DNA of 64,000 nucleotides, taken from the NCBI RefSeq assembly GCF_016031655.1, contig NZ_JACCHQ010000015.1:124001-188000 (forward strand), given 5' to 3'. The translations under genes were made by a program, and so were the position numbers. Below the pieces are notes generated by a model, which made no database searches, was not told where the DNA came from, and saw only the letters and a list, made by a program, of their open reading frames with translations. The DNA comes from Bradyrhizobium glycinis (GTDB lineage: Bacteria > Pseudomonadota > Alphaproteobacteria > Rhizobiales > Xanthobacteraceae). Positions 36,173-43,935 of this stretch are shown here, one piece after another; the first letter of the stretch is position 1, and each line of letters starts with the position of its first letter.

Positions 36173-37198
36173 ATGCCGACCATGAAAGCCGCAATCGTCA
36201 AGCAATTCGGCAAGCCGCTGGTGATCGAGGAGGTGCCGGTGCCACAGCCCGGTCCGGGCGAGGTTCTGGTCAAGGTCAAGGCCTGCGGCGTCTGTCACAC
36301 CGATCTGCATGCCGCCTCCGGCGACTGGCCGGTGAAGCCGGTGCCGCCATTCATCCCCGGGCATGAAGCCGCCGGCATCGTCGCCGCGCTCGGGCCCGGC
36401 GTGAAGAATCTGACAGTTGGCGACGCGGTCGGCGTCGCCTGGCTGCACGACGCCTGCATGTCGTGCGAATATTGCGAGACCGGCTGGGAGACGCTGTGCG
36501 AGCACCAGCACAACACCGGCTACAGCGTGAACGGCGGCTTTGCCGAATATGTCATCGCCTCGGCTGCCTTCGCCGCCAAGCTGCCGGTGACGATCGATTT
36601 CGCGACCATCGCGCCGATCCTCTGCGCCGGTGTTACCACCTACAAGGGATTGAAGGAAACCGAGGCCAAGCCAGGCGAGTGGGTCGTGATCTCCGGAATC
36701 GGCGGGCTCGGCCATGTCGCGATCCAGTACGCCAAGGCGATGGGACTGAAGGTTGCGGGCATCGACATCGCCGAAGACAAGCTCGAGCTCGCTCGTGAGA
36801 CCGGCGCCGATCTCGCCGTGAACGCGCTTGCAGCCAATGCTGTGGACAAGGTGCTGGCGGCGACCGGAGGCGGCGCCCACGGCGTGCTGGTGACCGCGGT
36901 CTCGACGCCGGCCTTCGCGCAGGCGCTCAAGATGGTGCGCCGCAAGGGCACCATCAGCCTCGTTGGTCTGCCGCCGGGCGAATTCCCGACGCCGATCTTC
37001 GACGTCGTGCTCAAGCGCATCACCGTGCGCGGCTCCATCGTCGGCACCCGCCGCGACCTCGACGAAGCCATCGCATTTGCCGCCGACGGCAAGGTCAAGG
37101 CCGAGGTGACGAAAGTGCCGCTCGCAGGGATCAACGACGTCTTCGACCGCATGAAGGCCGGCAAGATCGACGGCCGCATGGTGCTGGATTTTGGCTAG
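36173..37198 (+). CDS. adhP: Zinc-dependent alcohol dehydrogenase
   Basis: A 341-residue medium-chain dehydrogenase/reductase. The catalytic zinc site is CGVCHTDLHA and GHEAAG; the structural zinc site is the CxxCxxCxxxxxxxC array in ACMSCEYCETGWETLC. The NAD-binding Rossmann motif is GIGGLGHVA. This is close to AdhP/AdhA of proteobacteria, oxidising ethanol and other primary alcohols. The start is ATG 36173 (MPTMKAAI), with AGAGGAG upstream. It is monocistronic, followed by a repeat. Confidence 0.92.
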   Translation: MPTMKAAIVKQFGKPLVIEEVPVPQPGPGEVLVKVKACGVCHTDLHAASGDWPVKPVPPFIPGHEAAGIVAALGPGVKNLTVGDAVGVAWLHDACMSCEYCETGWETLCEHQHNTGYSVNGGFAEYVIASAAFAAKLPVTIDFATIAPILCAGVTTYKGLKETEAKPGEWVVISGIGGLGHVAIQYAKAMGLKVAGIDIAEDKLELARETGADLAVNALAANAVDKVLAATGGGAHGVLVTAVSTPAFAQALKMVRRKGTISLVGLPPGEFPTPIFDVVLKRITVRGSIVGTRRDLDEAIAFAADGKVKAEVTKVPLAGINDVFDRMKAGKIDGRMVLDFG

Positions 37199-37232
37199 TA
37201 TCGCGAGCGAAGGCTCAAGTGCTTCCAAGACG

Positions 37233-37381
37233 GAGGTGCGCTCCCTCTCCCGCTTGCGGGGGAGGGCTGGGGTGGGGGCTCTCTCCGCGTCGGGACTGTC
37301 TGAAGTGTGCGGAAGAAATCCCAGCGCGGAGAGAGCCCCCACCCGGCGCTCCGCGCCGACCTCCCCCGCAAGCGGGAGAGG
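37233..37381. repeat. Palindromic repeat, CCCTCTCCCGCTTGCGGG family (family F, copy 1)
   Basis: Left arm GGTGCGCTCCCTCTCCCGCT and TGCGGGGGAGGG; right arm CTCCCCCGCAAGCGGGAGAG; GGGGGCTCTCTCCGCG inner arms pair with CGCGGAGAGAGCCCCC. The first 29 bases are identical to the start of the copy at 59362. It separates the convergent alcohol dehydrogenase and GFA genes. Confidence 0.85.
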
Positions 37382-37435
37382 TCAATCGAGTTCGCGGCGA
37401 AGGCTTCTGGCAAAGAAGCGTCACTCTCCTGCTGC

Positions 37436-37849
37436 TCACCCCGGCGGCATGCCGTCGAATTTCACCAGGCCAGGATCGAGAGGATCCCACTCATGGCCGC
37501 GCGCGGCGAAGGTCACCGCCTGCGGCCTGTAGCGGGCGGGCTCGTCGAGGCTTGCCGCGCGGATCGTGAAGACGTCAGGCTGCGCCGCGAAAGTCATGTA
37601 GACAGCTACGCCGCATTGTATGCAGAAGCCGCGCGTCTTCACCTTGCCACTGTCGGCGACCATGTCCCAGTGCCTGGCATCGCCCGTCAGCGTGACGCCG
37701 GCGCGCGCGAAGGTCGCGTACGAGCCATGGCCGCTGCCGCTTTCCCGCTGGCAGTCGCGGCATTGGCAGTGATTGCTGAAGAGGGGCTCCCCTTCGATCG
37801 AATAGCGGATCGCGCCGCAGGCGCAGCCGCCGGAATAGGGCTTCTCCAT
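37436..37849 (-). CDS. GFA-family (glutathione-dependent formaldehyde-activating-like) zinc protein
   Basis: A 137-residue protein with the GFA zinc pattern: GGCACGAIRY, HCQCRDCQR and GFCIQCG. GFA proteins bind zinc and sometimes glutathione; most members have no proven enzyme activity. ATG 37849 (MEKPYSGGC) follows GGGAG. It is the third gene of an arsR-SRPBCC-GFA operon. Confidence 0.9.
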   Translation of the reverse strand: MEKPYSGGCACGAIRYSIEGEPLFSNHCQCRDCQRESGSGHGSYATFARAGVTLTGDARHWDMVADSGKVKTRGFCIQCGVAVYMTFAAQPDVFTIRAASLDEPARYRPQAVTFAARGHEWDPLDPGLVKFDGMPPG

Positions 37850-37864
37850 CGCAATATCTCCCAC

Positions 37865-38326
37865 TCAATCTTCGCCGCTGATCTCATCGAGCTTGCGGAC
37901 GACCTTCTTCCAGCCGCCGCTCATCACCGTGTAGGCCGACTCGTTCCTGGGCAGGACGAAGCCCGCATGGACGAGGCGGATCCGCGTGCCGGCTTCGACC
38001 GGAGTGAGGGACCAGGTCACGACGGTGTCGAGCGGGGCGCCATAGCCTATGTTGCGCTCGTCGCCGCCTTTCCAGGCGTAGACGAGGCGGCGATGCGGCA
38101 CGACCTCCAGAACCCGGCAATGGATCACGCCGTCCCAATTGCCCCCCGGATTGGTCTGGAAGGTGAAGGCCTTGCCTTCGACGGCTTCGAAGCCGGTCGG
38201 CTGCATCAGCCAGCGCCCGATCAGCTGCGCGCTGGTCAGCGCCTTCCAGATCGTCTCGGCTGTGTGAGGGAAGACCTCGTCGATGACGATGTCTCTTGTG
38301 TCGGCTTTCAACGCGGCAGCACTCAC
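37865..38326 (-). CDS. AHSA1/SRPBCC-domain protein
   Basis: A 153-residue START-like (SRPBCC/AHSA1) protein: VFPHTAETIWKALTSAQLIGRWLM at the N terminus, then GNWDGVIHCRVLEVVPHRRLVYAWKGG, and TVVTWSLTPVEAGTRIRLVHAGF. ArsR-AHSA1 pairs are a frequent arrangement in proteobacteria; the ligand is unknown. It overlaps arsR by 4 bases. Confidence 0.9.
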   Translation of the reverse strand: MSAAALKADTRDIVIDEVFPHTAETIWKALTSAQLIGRWLMQPTGFEAVEGKAFTFQTNPGGNWDGVIHCRVLEVVPHRRLVYAWKGGDERNIGYGAPLDTVVTWSLTPVEAGTRIRLVHAGFVLPRNESAYTVMSGGWKKVVRKLDEISGED

Positions 38327-38658
38327 GGGTCGATCTCCTTCAAGAGGTCACGCAGGGTCTGGAAACGCTCGCGCCAGAAGACGCCGTAATGGTCCAACCA
38401 GGTGACCAGCGGCTCGAGTCCCTGTGGCGCGGCGCGGTAATAGACATTGCGGCCCTCGGCGCGCTCGGCGACGAGGCCCGCCTGCTTCAACGACTTCAGG
38501 TGCTGCGAGACGGCTCCTTGCGTGACGCCGCTGCCGCGCGTCAGCTCGGCGACACTGATCTCCTTGCTCTCGAACACACGCTCGAACACGGCGCGGCGGG
38601 TCGGATCGGCAAGGGCGCGCATCACGGTGGTGACGGGGTTTGGAGTGGCTTCAATCAT
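38323..38658 (-). CDS. ArsR-family transcriptional regulator
   Basis: A 111-residue winged-helix regulator: RALADPTRRAVFERV, ELTRGSGVTQGAVSQHLKSLKQAGLV (recognition helix) and EGRNVYYR in the wing. No cysteine pair for metal is present, so it is of the non-metal ArsR/SdpR type that goes with SRPBCC genes. The ATG is six bases downstream of the -10-like element and has no ribosome site, so the mRNA is probably leaderless. Tandem operators cover the promoter, indicating autorepression. Confidence 0.9.
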   Translation of the reverse strand: MIEATPNPVTTVMRALADPTRRAVFERVFESKEISVAELTRGSGVTQGAVSQHLKSLKQAGLVAERAEGRNVYYRAAPQGLEPLVTWLDHYGVFWRERFQTLRDLLKEIDP

Positions 38659-38664
38659 GAGGTC

Positions 38665-38700
38665 AAATTAGTGGATGCTAATACATTAGTCAAGGCTAAT
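38665..38700 (-). promoter_or_regulatory. arsR promoter with two tandem ATTAG-N6-CTAAT operators
   Basis: On the minus strand, TTGACT (38693-38688), 17 bases, then TAATTT (38670-38665). On the plus strand two inverted repeats, ATTAG-TGGATG-CTAAT (38667-38682) and ATTAG-TCAAGG-CTAAT (38685-38700), are separated by AC. They cover the -10 and the -35, a standard ArsR repression layout. Confidence 0.65.
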
Positions 38701-38733
38701 TCGTCTACGCCATTCGGGTTGTCTGGTAGGCTC

Positions 38734-38762
38734 TTGACTATGACTGACTAGTCAGTCATATA
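38734..38762 (+). promoter_or_regulatory. tetR promoter with a 22-bp perfect palindrome
   Basis: TTGACT (38734-38739) and CATATA (38757-38762) are 17 bases apart. Between and over them, 38739-38760 is a perfect 22-base palindrome centred on CTAG: its left half is TATGACTGACT. This is a typical TetR-family operator. The predicted transcription start is at or next to the ATG at 38769. Confidence 0.7.
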
Positions 38763-38768
38763 TTTTGA

Positions 38769-39464
38769 ATGACGAAGAAGCAGACCAAAGCCGCCTCGCC
38801 CTCTACGGCTCCCACCCGCGCAAGCGCCCCCGTGGCTGCAAGCCCCGCTGCGGCGCCTGCCTCGAACCGAGCCTCGCGCGCGGCGGAGCGGCGTGCGGCG
38901 ATCGTGGAGGCGGCGATGGAGGAGTTCATCGCGCGCGGCTTTGCCGCCACCAGGCTCGACGACATCGCCAAGCGCGCCGGCGTCGCCAAGGGCACCATTT
39001 ACCTGCACTTCAAGGACAAGGAATCGATGTTCGAGGAGTTGGTGCGCATCGTCATCGTTCCCGTGGTCGCACGGCTGACCACGCTGCCGCCGCCCGCGGG
39101 CTCGGTGCGCGACCTCATCGAGACGTTCGCCGGCAACTTCCTGAAGGAAGTGATCGGCACGAGGCGCGGCGATCTGGTGCGTCTGATCGTGGCGGAGGGG
39201 CCGCGCTTTCCGTCCGTCGCCGACTTCTACTACCGCGAGGTGGTCTCGCGCGGGATCACTGCCATGCGCGCGCTGATCGAGCTCGGCATCGCCCGCGGCG
39301 AGATCCGGCAGAAGGACCTCGCGCGCTATCCGCAGATTCTGGTCGCGCCGGCGATGATCGCCGTGATCTGGCAGAGCCTGTTTGCGCGGCATGCGCCGCT
39401 CGACGCGCAGGAGATGCTGCGCGTTCATCTCGATTTGATTTTTGGCGAACGGAGGACGACATGA
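38769..39464 (+). CDS. TetR/AcrR-family regulator of an efflux operon
   Basis: A 231-residue regulator. The first ~38 residues are Ala/Pro/Ser-rich; the helix-turn-helix is at about 42-88 (LDDIAKRAGVAKGTIYLHFKDKESMF), followed by a TetR_C domain. It heads the operon tetR-hlyD-ABC ATPase-ABC permease, with 4-base overlaps throughout. The perfect palindrome in its promoter is the likely operator. No ribosome site precedes the ATG, so translation may be leaderless. Confidence 0.92.
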   Translation: MTKKQTKAASPSTAPTRASAPVAASPAAAPASNRASRAAERRAAIVEAAMEEFIARGFAATRLDDIAKRAGVAKGTIYLHFKDKESMFEELVRIVIVPVVARLTTLPPPAGSVRDLIETFAGNFLKEVIGTRRGDLVRLIVAEGPRFPSVADFYYREVVSRGITAMRALIELGIARGEIRQKDLARYPQILVAPAMIAVIWQSLFARHAPLDAQEMLRVHLDLIFGERRTT

Positions 39465-40264
39465 GGTCGTCGCAAACAATTTCTGTCTTGGCATTGCTCG
39501 CTGTGCTCGCAACCGGGCTTGCCGGGTGCAAGGAGAAGCGCGACCCGGGCTTCCAGGGTTGGGTCGAGGCCGACATGATCTTCGTCAGTCCGGACGAAGC
39601 CGGGCGCGTCACCAAGCTCAACGTCCGCGAAGGCGACGAGGTCAAGGTCGGCGATCACCTCTATTCCGTCGATGACGATCTCCAGCTTGCCGACCTCAAC
39701 CAGCAGAAGGCGACGCTCGCGAACGCGCAGCAGACCTATGACCGTGCGGCCTCGTTGAGCAAGACCGGTGCGGGCACGCAGGCCAATCTCGATTCCGCGG
39801 TGTCCGCCTTGCGCGTCGCGGAGGCGCGGGTGGCGACCTCGCAGACGCGGATGGCGCGACGCAAGGGCTTTGCGCCGGTCGCCGGCACCATCCAGCAGAT
39901 CTATTTCCGCGAAGGCGAGATGGTGGCGGCGCAGCGGCCGGTGCTCTCGATCATGCCGCCCGGCAACATGAAGCTGCGTTTCTTCGTGCCGGAGAGCGAG
40001 TTGCCGAAGCTCGCGATCGGCGACACGGTGCGCGTCTCCTGTGACAATTGCGCAGCCGACCTCACCGCGAAGATCTATTTCATCGCGACCTCGGCCGAAT
40101 ACACGCCGCCGGTCATCTACAGCCTCGATGAGCGCAACAAGCTGGTCTATTTGATCCAGGCGCGACCCTCGCGGCCCGATGCCTTGCGCGTCGGACAGCC
40201 GATCGACGTCCACCTCAATCCCAAAACTCCTGAGTCCAAGACACCGGTGGCGGACAAGCGATGA
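39461..40264 (+). CDS. HlyD/EmrA-type membrane-fusion lipoprotein
   Basis: A 267-residue periplasmic adaptor. The N-terminal hydrophobic segment ends in a lipobox LAGC (Cys23), so it is probably a lipoprotein. It has a biotinyl-lipoyl-like motif (VSPDEAGRVTKLNVREGDEVKVGDHLY), a coiled-coil hairpin (LNQQKATLANAQQTYDRAAS...) and a beta-barrel. It links the inner-membrane ABC exporter below to an outer-membrane channel. Starts by ATGA overlap with tetR. Confidence 0.9.
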   Translation: MRSSQTISVLALLAVLATGLAGCKEKRDPGFQGWVEADMIFVSPDEAGRVTKLNVREGDEVKVGDHLYSVDDDLQLADLNQQKATLANAQQTYDRAASLSKTGAGTQANLDSAVSALRVAEARVATSQTRMARRKGFAPVAGTIQQIYFREGEMVAAQRPVLSIMPPGNMKLRFFVPESELPKLAIGDTVRVSCDNCAADLTAKIYFIATSAEYTPPVIYSLDERNKLVYLIQARPSRPDALRVGQPIDVHLNPKTPESKTPVADKR

Positions 40265-41199
40265 GCAACGGCAACGGCAACGGCATCGCCATCGACGTCA
40301 AAGGCCTGACGAAGTCATTCGGCGGCCGCGAGGTCGTGCACGATCTGTCGATGCAGGTGAAGCGCGGCTCGATCTATGGCTTCCTCGGTCCCAACGGCTC
40401 GGGCAAGACCACCACCATCCGCATCCTCTGCGGCCTGCTCACGCCCGATAGCGGCGAGGGCACCTGCCTCGGTTACGACATCCGCCGCGATGCCGAGAAG
40501 ATCAAGCGCCAGGTCGGCTACATGACGCAACGCTTCAGCCTGTACCAGGACCTCTCCGTGCGCGAGAACCTCGAGTTCGTGGCGCGGCTCTACGGCCTCG
40601 CCGACGCGCGCGGTGCCGCGCGCGACATGATCAAGCGGCTCGGGCTCTCGGGGCGCGAGGAGCAGCTCGCCGGCGAGCTCTCCGGCGGCTGGAAGCAGCG
40701 GCTGGCGCTGGGGGCCTGCACGCTGCCCAATCCACAATTGTTGCTGCTGGACGAGCCGACCGCCGGCGTCGATCCCAAGGCGCGGCGCGATTTCTGGAAC
40801 GAGATCCATGCGCTGGCCGCCGAGGGCCTCACGGTACTGGTCTCGACCCATTACATGGACGAGGCCGAGCGCTGCCACGAGATCGCCTACATCGCCTACG
40901 GCTATCTGCTGGCGCACGGCACGGTGGAGGACGTGATCGCCAAATCCGCGCTGACGACCTATACGGTCACGGGCGAAGACCTGAACGACCTTGGCGCCGC
41001 GCTCACGGGCAAGCCCGGCATCGACATGGTGGCGCCGTTCGGCACCTCGCTGCATGTTTCCGGCCGCGACGTTCCGGCGCTCGAAGCCAGCATCGCGCCC
41101 TGGCGCGAGAAAAGCGGACTCAACTGGCAGAAGTCGTCGCCCTCGCTCGAAGACGTGTTCATCGAACTGATGGGACGCTCCAAGGACAATTTCCAATGA
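40261..41199 (+). CDS. ABC exporter ATP-binding protein
   Basis: A 312-residue ABC ATPase with Walker A GPNGSGKTTT, Q-loop YMTQRFSLYQDLSV, signature LSGGWKQRLALG and Walker B LLLLDEPTAGVDPKARRDFW. The order and partners match the YbhF/CcmA-type multidrug exporters. It drives the ABC2 permease encoded next, with a 4-base overlap on each side. Confidence 0.93.
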   Translation: MSNGNGNGIAIDVKGLTKSFGGREVVHDLSMQVKRGSIYGFLGPNGSGKTTTIRILCGLLTPDSGEGTCLGYDIRRDAEKIKRQVGYMTQRFSLYQDLSVRENLEFVARLYGLADARGAARDMIKRLGLSGREEQLAGELSGGWKQRLALGACTLPNPQLLLLDEPTAGVDPKARRDFWNEIHALAAEGLTVLVSTHYMDEAERCHEIAYIAYGYLLAHGTVEDVIAKSALTTYTVTGEDLNDLGAALTGKPGIDMVAPFGTSLHVSGRDVPALEASIAPWREKSGLNWQKSSPSLEDVFIELMGRSKDNFQ

Positions 41200-42359
41200 G
41201 CGCGGTCGAACATCCCGAACCACGGCGCGACATCCGCGAGCGCTTCGGTTTCCTGCGGCGCTCCTACGCGATGCTGGTCAAGGAGTTCATCCAGCTCAGG
41301 CGCGACCGCGTCTCGTTCGCGATGATCGTGATGCTGCCGGTGATGCAGCTGATGCTGTTCGGCTATGCCATCAACACCACGCCGCACCATCTGCCGAGCG
41401 CGGTGCTGCTCCAGGAGGATTCCGATCTCGCCCGCTCGGTGCTGAAGGCGCTGGAGAACACCAAATATTTCCGATTCCTCTACGAGGTTCACGACGTCGA
41501 CGATTTCGACAACCTCCTGAAGTCCGGCAAGGTGTTGTTCGGCGTCGAGATCCCGCGCGGCTTCGAGCGGGCGGTGCGGCGCGGCGACAGGCCGGCACTG
41601 CTGGTCGCGGCCGATGCCACCGACCCCGTCGCCGCAAGCGCGGCGCTCGGCTCGCTCGGCATGGTCGTCCAGACCGCGCTCGCGCACGATCTCTATATCG
41701 GCGAACCCCCGGAGATGCCGTTCGAGATCCGCGCCCATGCCCGCTACAATCCGGCCGCGAATTCCAGCCTCAACATCGTGCCCGGCCTCGTCGGCACCAT
41801 CCTCACCATGACCATGCTGATCTTCACCGCGCTCTCGGTCACGCGCGAGGTCGAGCGTGGCACCATGGAGAGCCTGTTGTCGATGCCGATCAGGCCGGTC
41901 GAGGTGATGTTCGGCAAGATCGTGCCTTACGTGCTGGTCGGCTTCGTCCAGGCCTTCCTGATCATCGGCATCGGCGTCGGCCTGTTCGGCGTGCCCGTGC
42001 TGGGCAATCTCGTCCTGCTGGCGCTGCTGTCGACGCTGTTCATCACCACCAATCTGTCGATCGGCTACACGATCTCGACGCTGGTCCAGAACCAGCTCCA
42101 GGCCATGCAGATGTCGATGATGTTCTTCCTGCCGAGCATTCTGCTCTCCGGCTTCATGTTCCCGTTCGCAGGCATGCCGGCCTGGGCGCGATATCTCGGC
42201 GAATGCCTGCCGCTGACCCATTATTTGCGGATCGTCCGCGCCATCATGCTGAAGGGCGCGACCATGGAGAATTTGCGCTTCGATACGCTGGCGCTGGCGG
42301 GCCTGATGCTGCTCGCCATGACCATCGCCGTGACGCGCTTCCGCCGTACGCTGGATTGA
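41196..42359 (+). CDS. ABC-2 type exporter permease
   Basis: A 387-residue ABC-2 permease of the YbhS/YbhR type. It has an N-terminal helix (FAMIVMLPVMQLMLFGYAI), a large periplasmic domain and five C-terminal helices with the ABC2 signature around NIVPGLVGTILTMTMLIFTALSVTREVERGTMESLLSMP. One permease only, so it probably acts as a homodimer. It ends the tetR operon and is followed by a repeat. Confidence 0.93.
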   Translation: MSAVEHPEPRRDIRERFGFLRRSYAMLVKEFIQLRRDRVSFAMIVMLPVMQLMLFGYAINTTPHHLPSAVLLQEDSDLARSVLKALENTKYFRFLYEVHDVDDFDNLLKSGKVLFGVEIPRGFERAVRRGDRPALLVAADATDPVAASAALGSLGMVVQTALAHDLYIGEPPEMPFEIRAHARYNPAANSSLNIVPGLVGTILTMTMLIFTALSVTREVERGTMESLLSMPIRPVEVMFGKIVPYVLVGFVQAFLIIGIGVGLFGVPVLGNLVLLALLSTLFITTNLSIGYTISTLVQNQLQAMQMSMMFFLPSILLSGFMFPFAGMPAWARYLGECLPLTHYLRIVRAIMLKGATMENLRFDTLALAGLMLLAMTIAVTRFRRTLD

Positions 42360-42376
42360 GGCAAACTAGCCATTGA

Positions 42377-42457
42377 GTCATTCCGGGGCGATGCGCCAGC
42401 ATCGAACCCGGAATCTCGAGATTCCGGGTTCGCGACTTCGCCGCGCCCCGGAATGAC
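42377..42457. repeat. Palindromic repeat family A, copy 5
   Basis: GTCATTCCGGGGCGATGCG at the left, AACCCGGAATCTCGAGATTCC at the centre, CGCCGCGCCCCGGAATGAC at the right. The short centre makes this an almost continuous hairpin. It ends 11 bases before the cyclase gene. Confidence 0.88.
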
Positions 42458-42467
42458 AGGGGGTCGA

Positions 42468-43775
42468 ATGGCCAAGTTTGCGAGCAGGAAAGCGCGGCAG
42501 CATGCCGTATTGTCGGAGGACTTCGAGCGCGAGCTGACGCGGGAGGTGCTGCGCACCGAGCTGCTGCGGGTGCGGGCGCTGATCGCGACCGGCTGCGCCA
42601 TGACGCTGTTCCTCACCGCGATCTATTTGATCGACCCCGCCGTGGTGAACCGGGTCTGGCGCGGCACCGAAGGGCTCGCCGAAGTCTACGGCCTGCTCGT
42701 CGGCTTCATTTTGTTCGAGGTCTGGGTCCACACGCAGATCAGGAAGAACCTCCGCCTCGATCGCGACGTGCCGGTGGCCAGGCGCTATATCGGCACGCTG
42801 ATCGAGACGTCGCTGCCAACCGTGATCCTCATCCTGCAGATCCGGACCATGGGCGCAACCCAGGCGCTCGGCTTCGCCGTGCCGCTGATGTATTTCATTT
42901 TCGTCATCCTCTCGACGCTGCGGCTCGATTTCTGGCTCTCGACCTTCACCGGCTTCGTCGCTGCTGCCGAGCTGTTCGCGGTCGCGCAGGTCTACGATGC
43001 CTCGAGCACCGTCGGCGAGCCCCAGCTCTATTTTCACGCGGTCCGCAGCACCATCATCCTGATCTGCGGCGTGCTCGCCGGCGCCGTCGGCGCGCAATTG
43101 CGGCGACAGTTCGCCGCGAGCATCGCGGCCGCCACCGCGCGCGACCGGGTCACCAATCTGTTCGGCCAGCACGTCTCGCCGCAGGTGGTGGAGCGGCTGA
43201 TGACGGCGGGGACGCGCGCAAGCGGCGACGTCCGCCGCGTCGCGGTGATGTTCGTCGATTTCCGCGGCTTCACGGCCGGTGCGCAGTCGCGCAGTCCGCA
43301 GGAGGTGGTCGACCGGCTCGACGGCGCCTTCGCCGTCCTGGTCGACATTCTCGACCGCCAGGGCGGCATCGTGAACAAGTTTCTCGGTGACGGTTTCCTC
43401 GCGCTGTTCGGCGCGCCGCTAGAAGCATCCGACGCCGCGCACCGCGCGGTCGCCGCAGGCCGCGAGATGCTGAGGGCCATGGACCGCATCAACGCAGAGA
43501 GCAGCTGGCCGCTACGGATCGGCATCGGCATCCATTTCGGCGAGGTCGTCGCCGGCAATATCGGCTCGCCCCGGCGCAAGGAATACACAGTCATCGGCGA
43601 TACCGTGAACTTCGCCTCGCGACTTGAGGCGCTGAACAAGGATTTCGGCTCGCAGCTCCTGATCTCCGCATCCGTGCGCGAGGCGTTGGGCGCCGACGGC
43701 AGCGATGCCGTCCCGCTCGGCGAAGTCGAGGTGCGCGGCTACGAGCAGAAAGTGCCGGTGTTTCAGCTGGGGTAG
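42468..43775 (+). CDS. Membrane adenylate/guanylate cyclase (class III)
   Basis: A 435-residue cyclase. About six hydrophobic helices occupy residues 38-210. The class III catalytic domain (about 245-435) has VMFVDFRGFTAG with the first metal Asp, FLGDGFLALFGAP with the second, and VIGDTVNFASRLEAL, a typical nucleotide-base region. It makes cAMP (or possibly cGMP). The membrane part does not match a sensor domain I can name. The start follows a GGGGG-type site just after a repeat. Confidence 0.9.
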   Translation: MAKFASRKARQHAVLSEDFERELTREVLRTELLRVRALIATGCAMTLFLTAIYLIDPAVVNRVWRGTEGLAEVYGLLVGFILFEVWVHTQIRKNLRLDRDVPVARRYIGTLIETSLPTVILILQIRTMGATQALGFAVPLMYFIFVILSTLRLDFWLSTFTGFVAAAELFAVAQVYDASSTVGEPQLYFHAVRSTIILICGVLAGAVGAQLRRQFAASIAAATARDRVTNLFGQHVSPQVVERLMTAGTRASGDVRRVAVMFVDFRGFTAGAQSRSPQEVVDRLDGAFAVLVDILDRQGGIVNKFLGDGFLALFGAPLEASDAAHRAVAAGREMLRAMDRINAESSWPLRIGIGIHFGEVVAGNIGSPRRKEYTVIGDTVNFASRLEALNKDFGSQLLISASVREALGADGSDAVPLGEVEVRGYEQKVPVFQLG

Positions 43776-43935
43776 ACTTTACATCCTGGTTGTTCGCTCT
43801 TTGCACCTTCTGACTCCCGCTAGCGCGATTGCTCCGATTGCACTCAATTTTGGGGCATGACGAGCGGCATTTTCGGCTTGTAGAGTGCTGCGCGATGCGG
43901 CCGGTCGCGGCCGCGACTTGCATGGGGAAGCGAAA

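Noticed and set aside
40261..42359. Antibiotic-resistance ABC transporter with named drug
   Set aside because: The exporter family is clear, but nothing in the sequence fixes a substrate.
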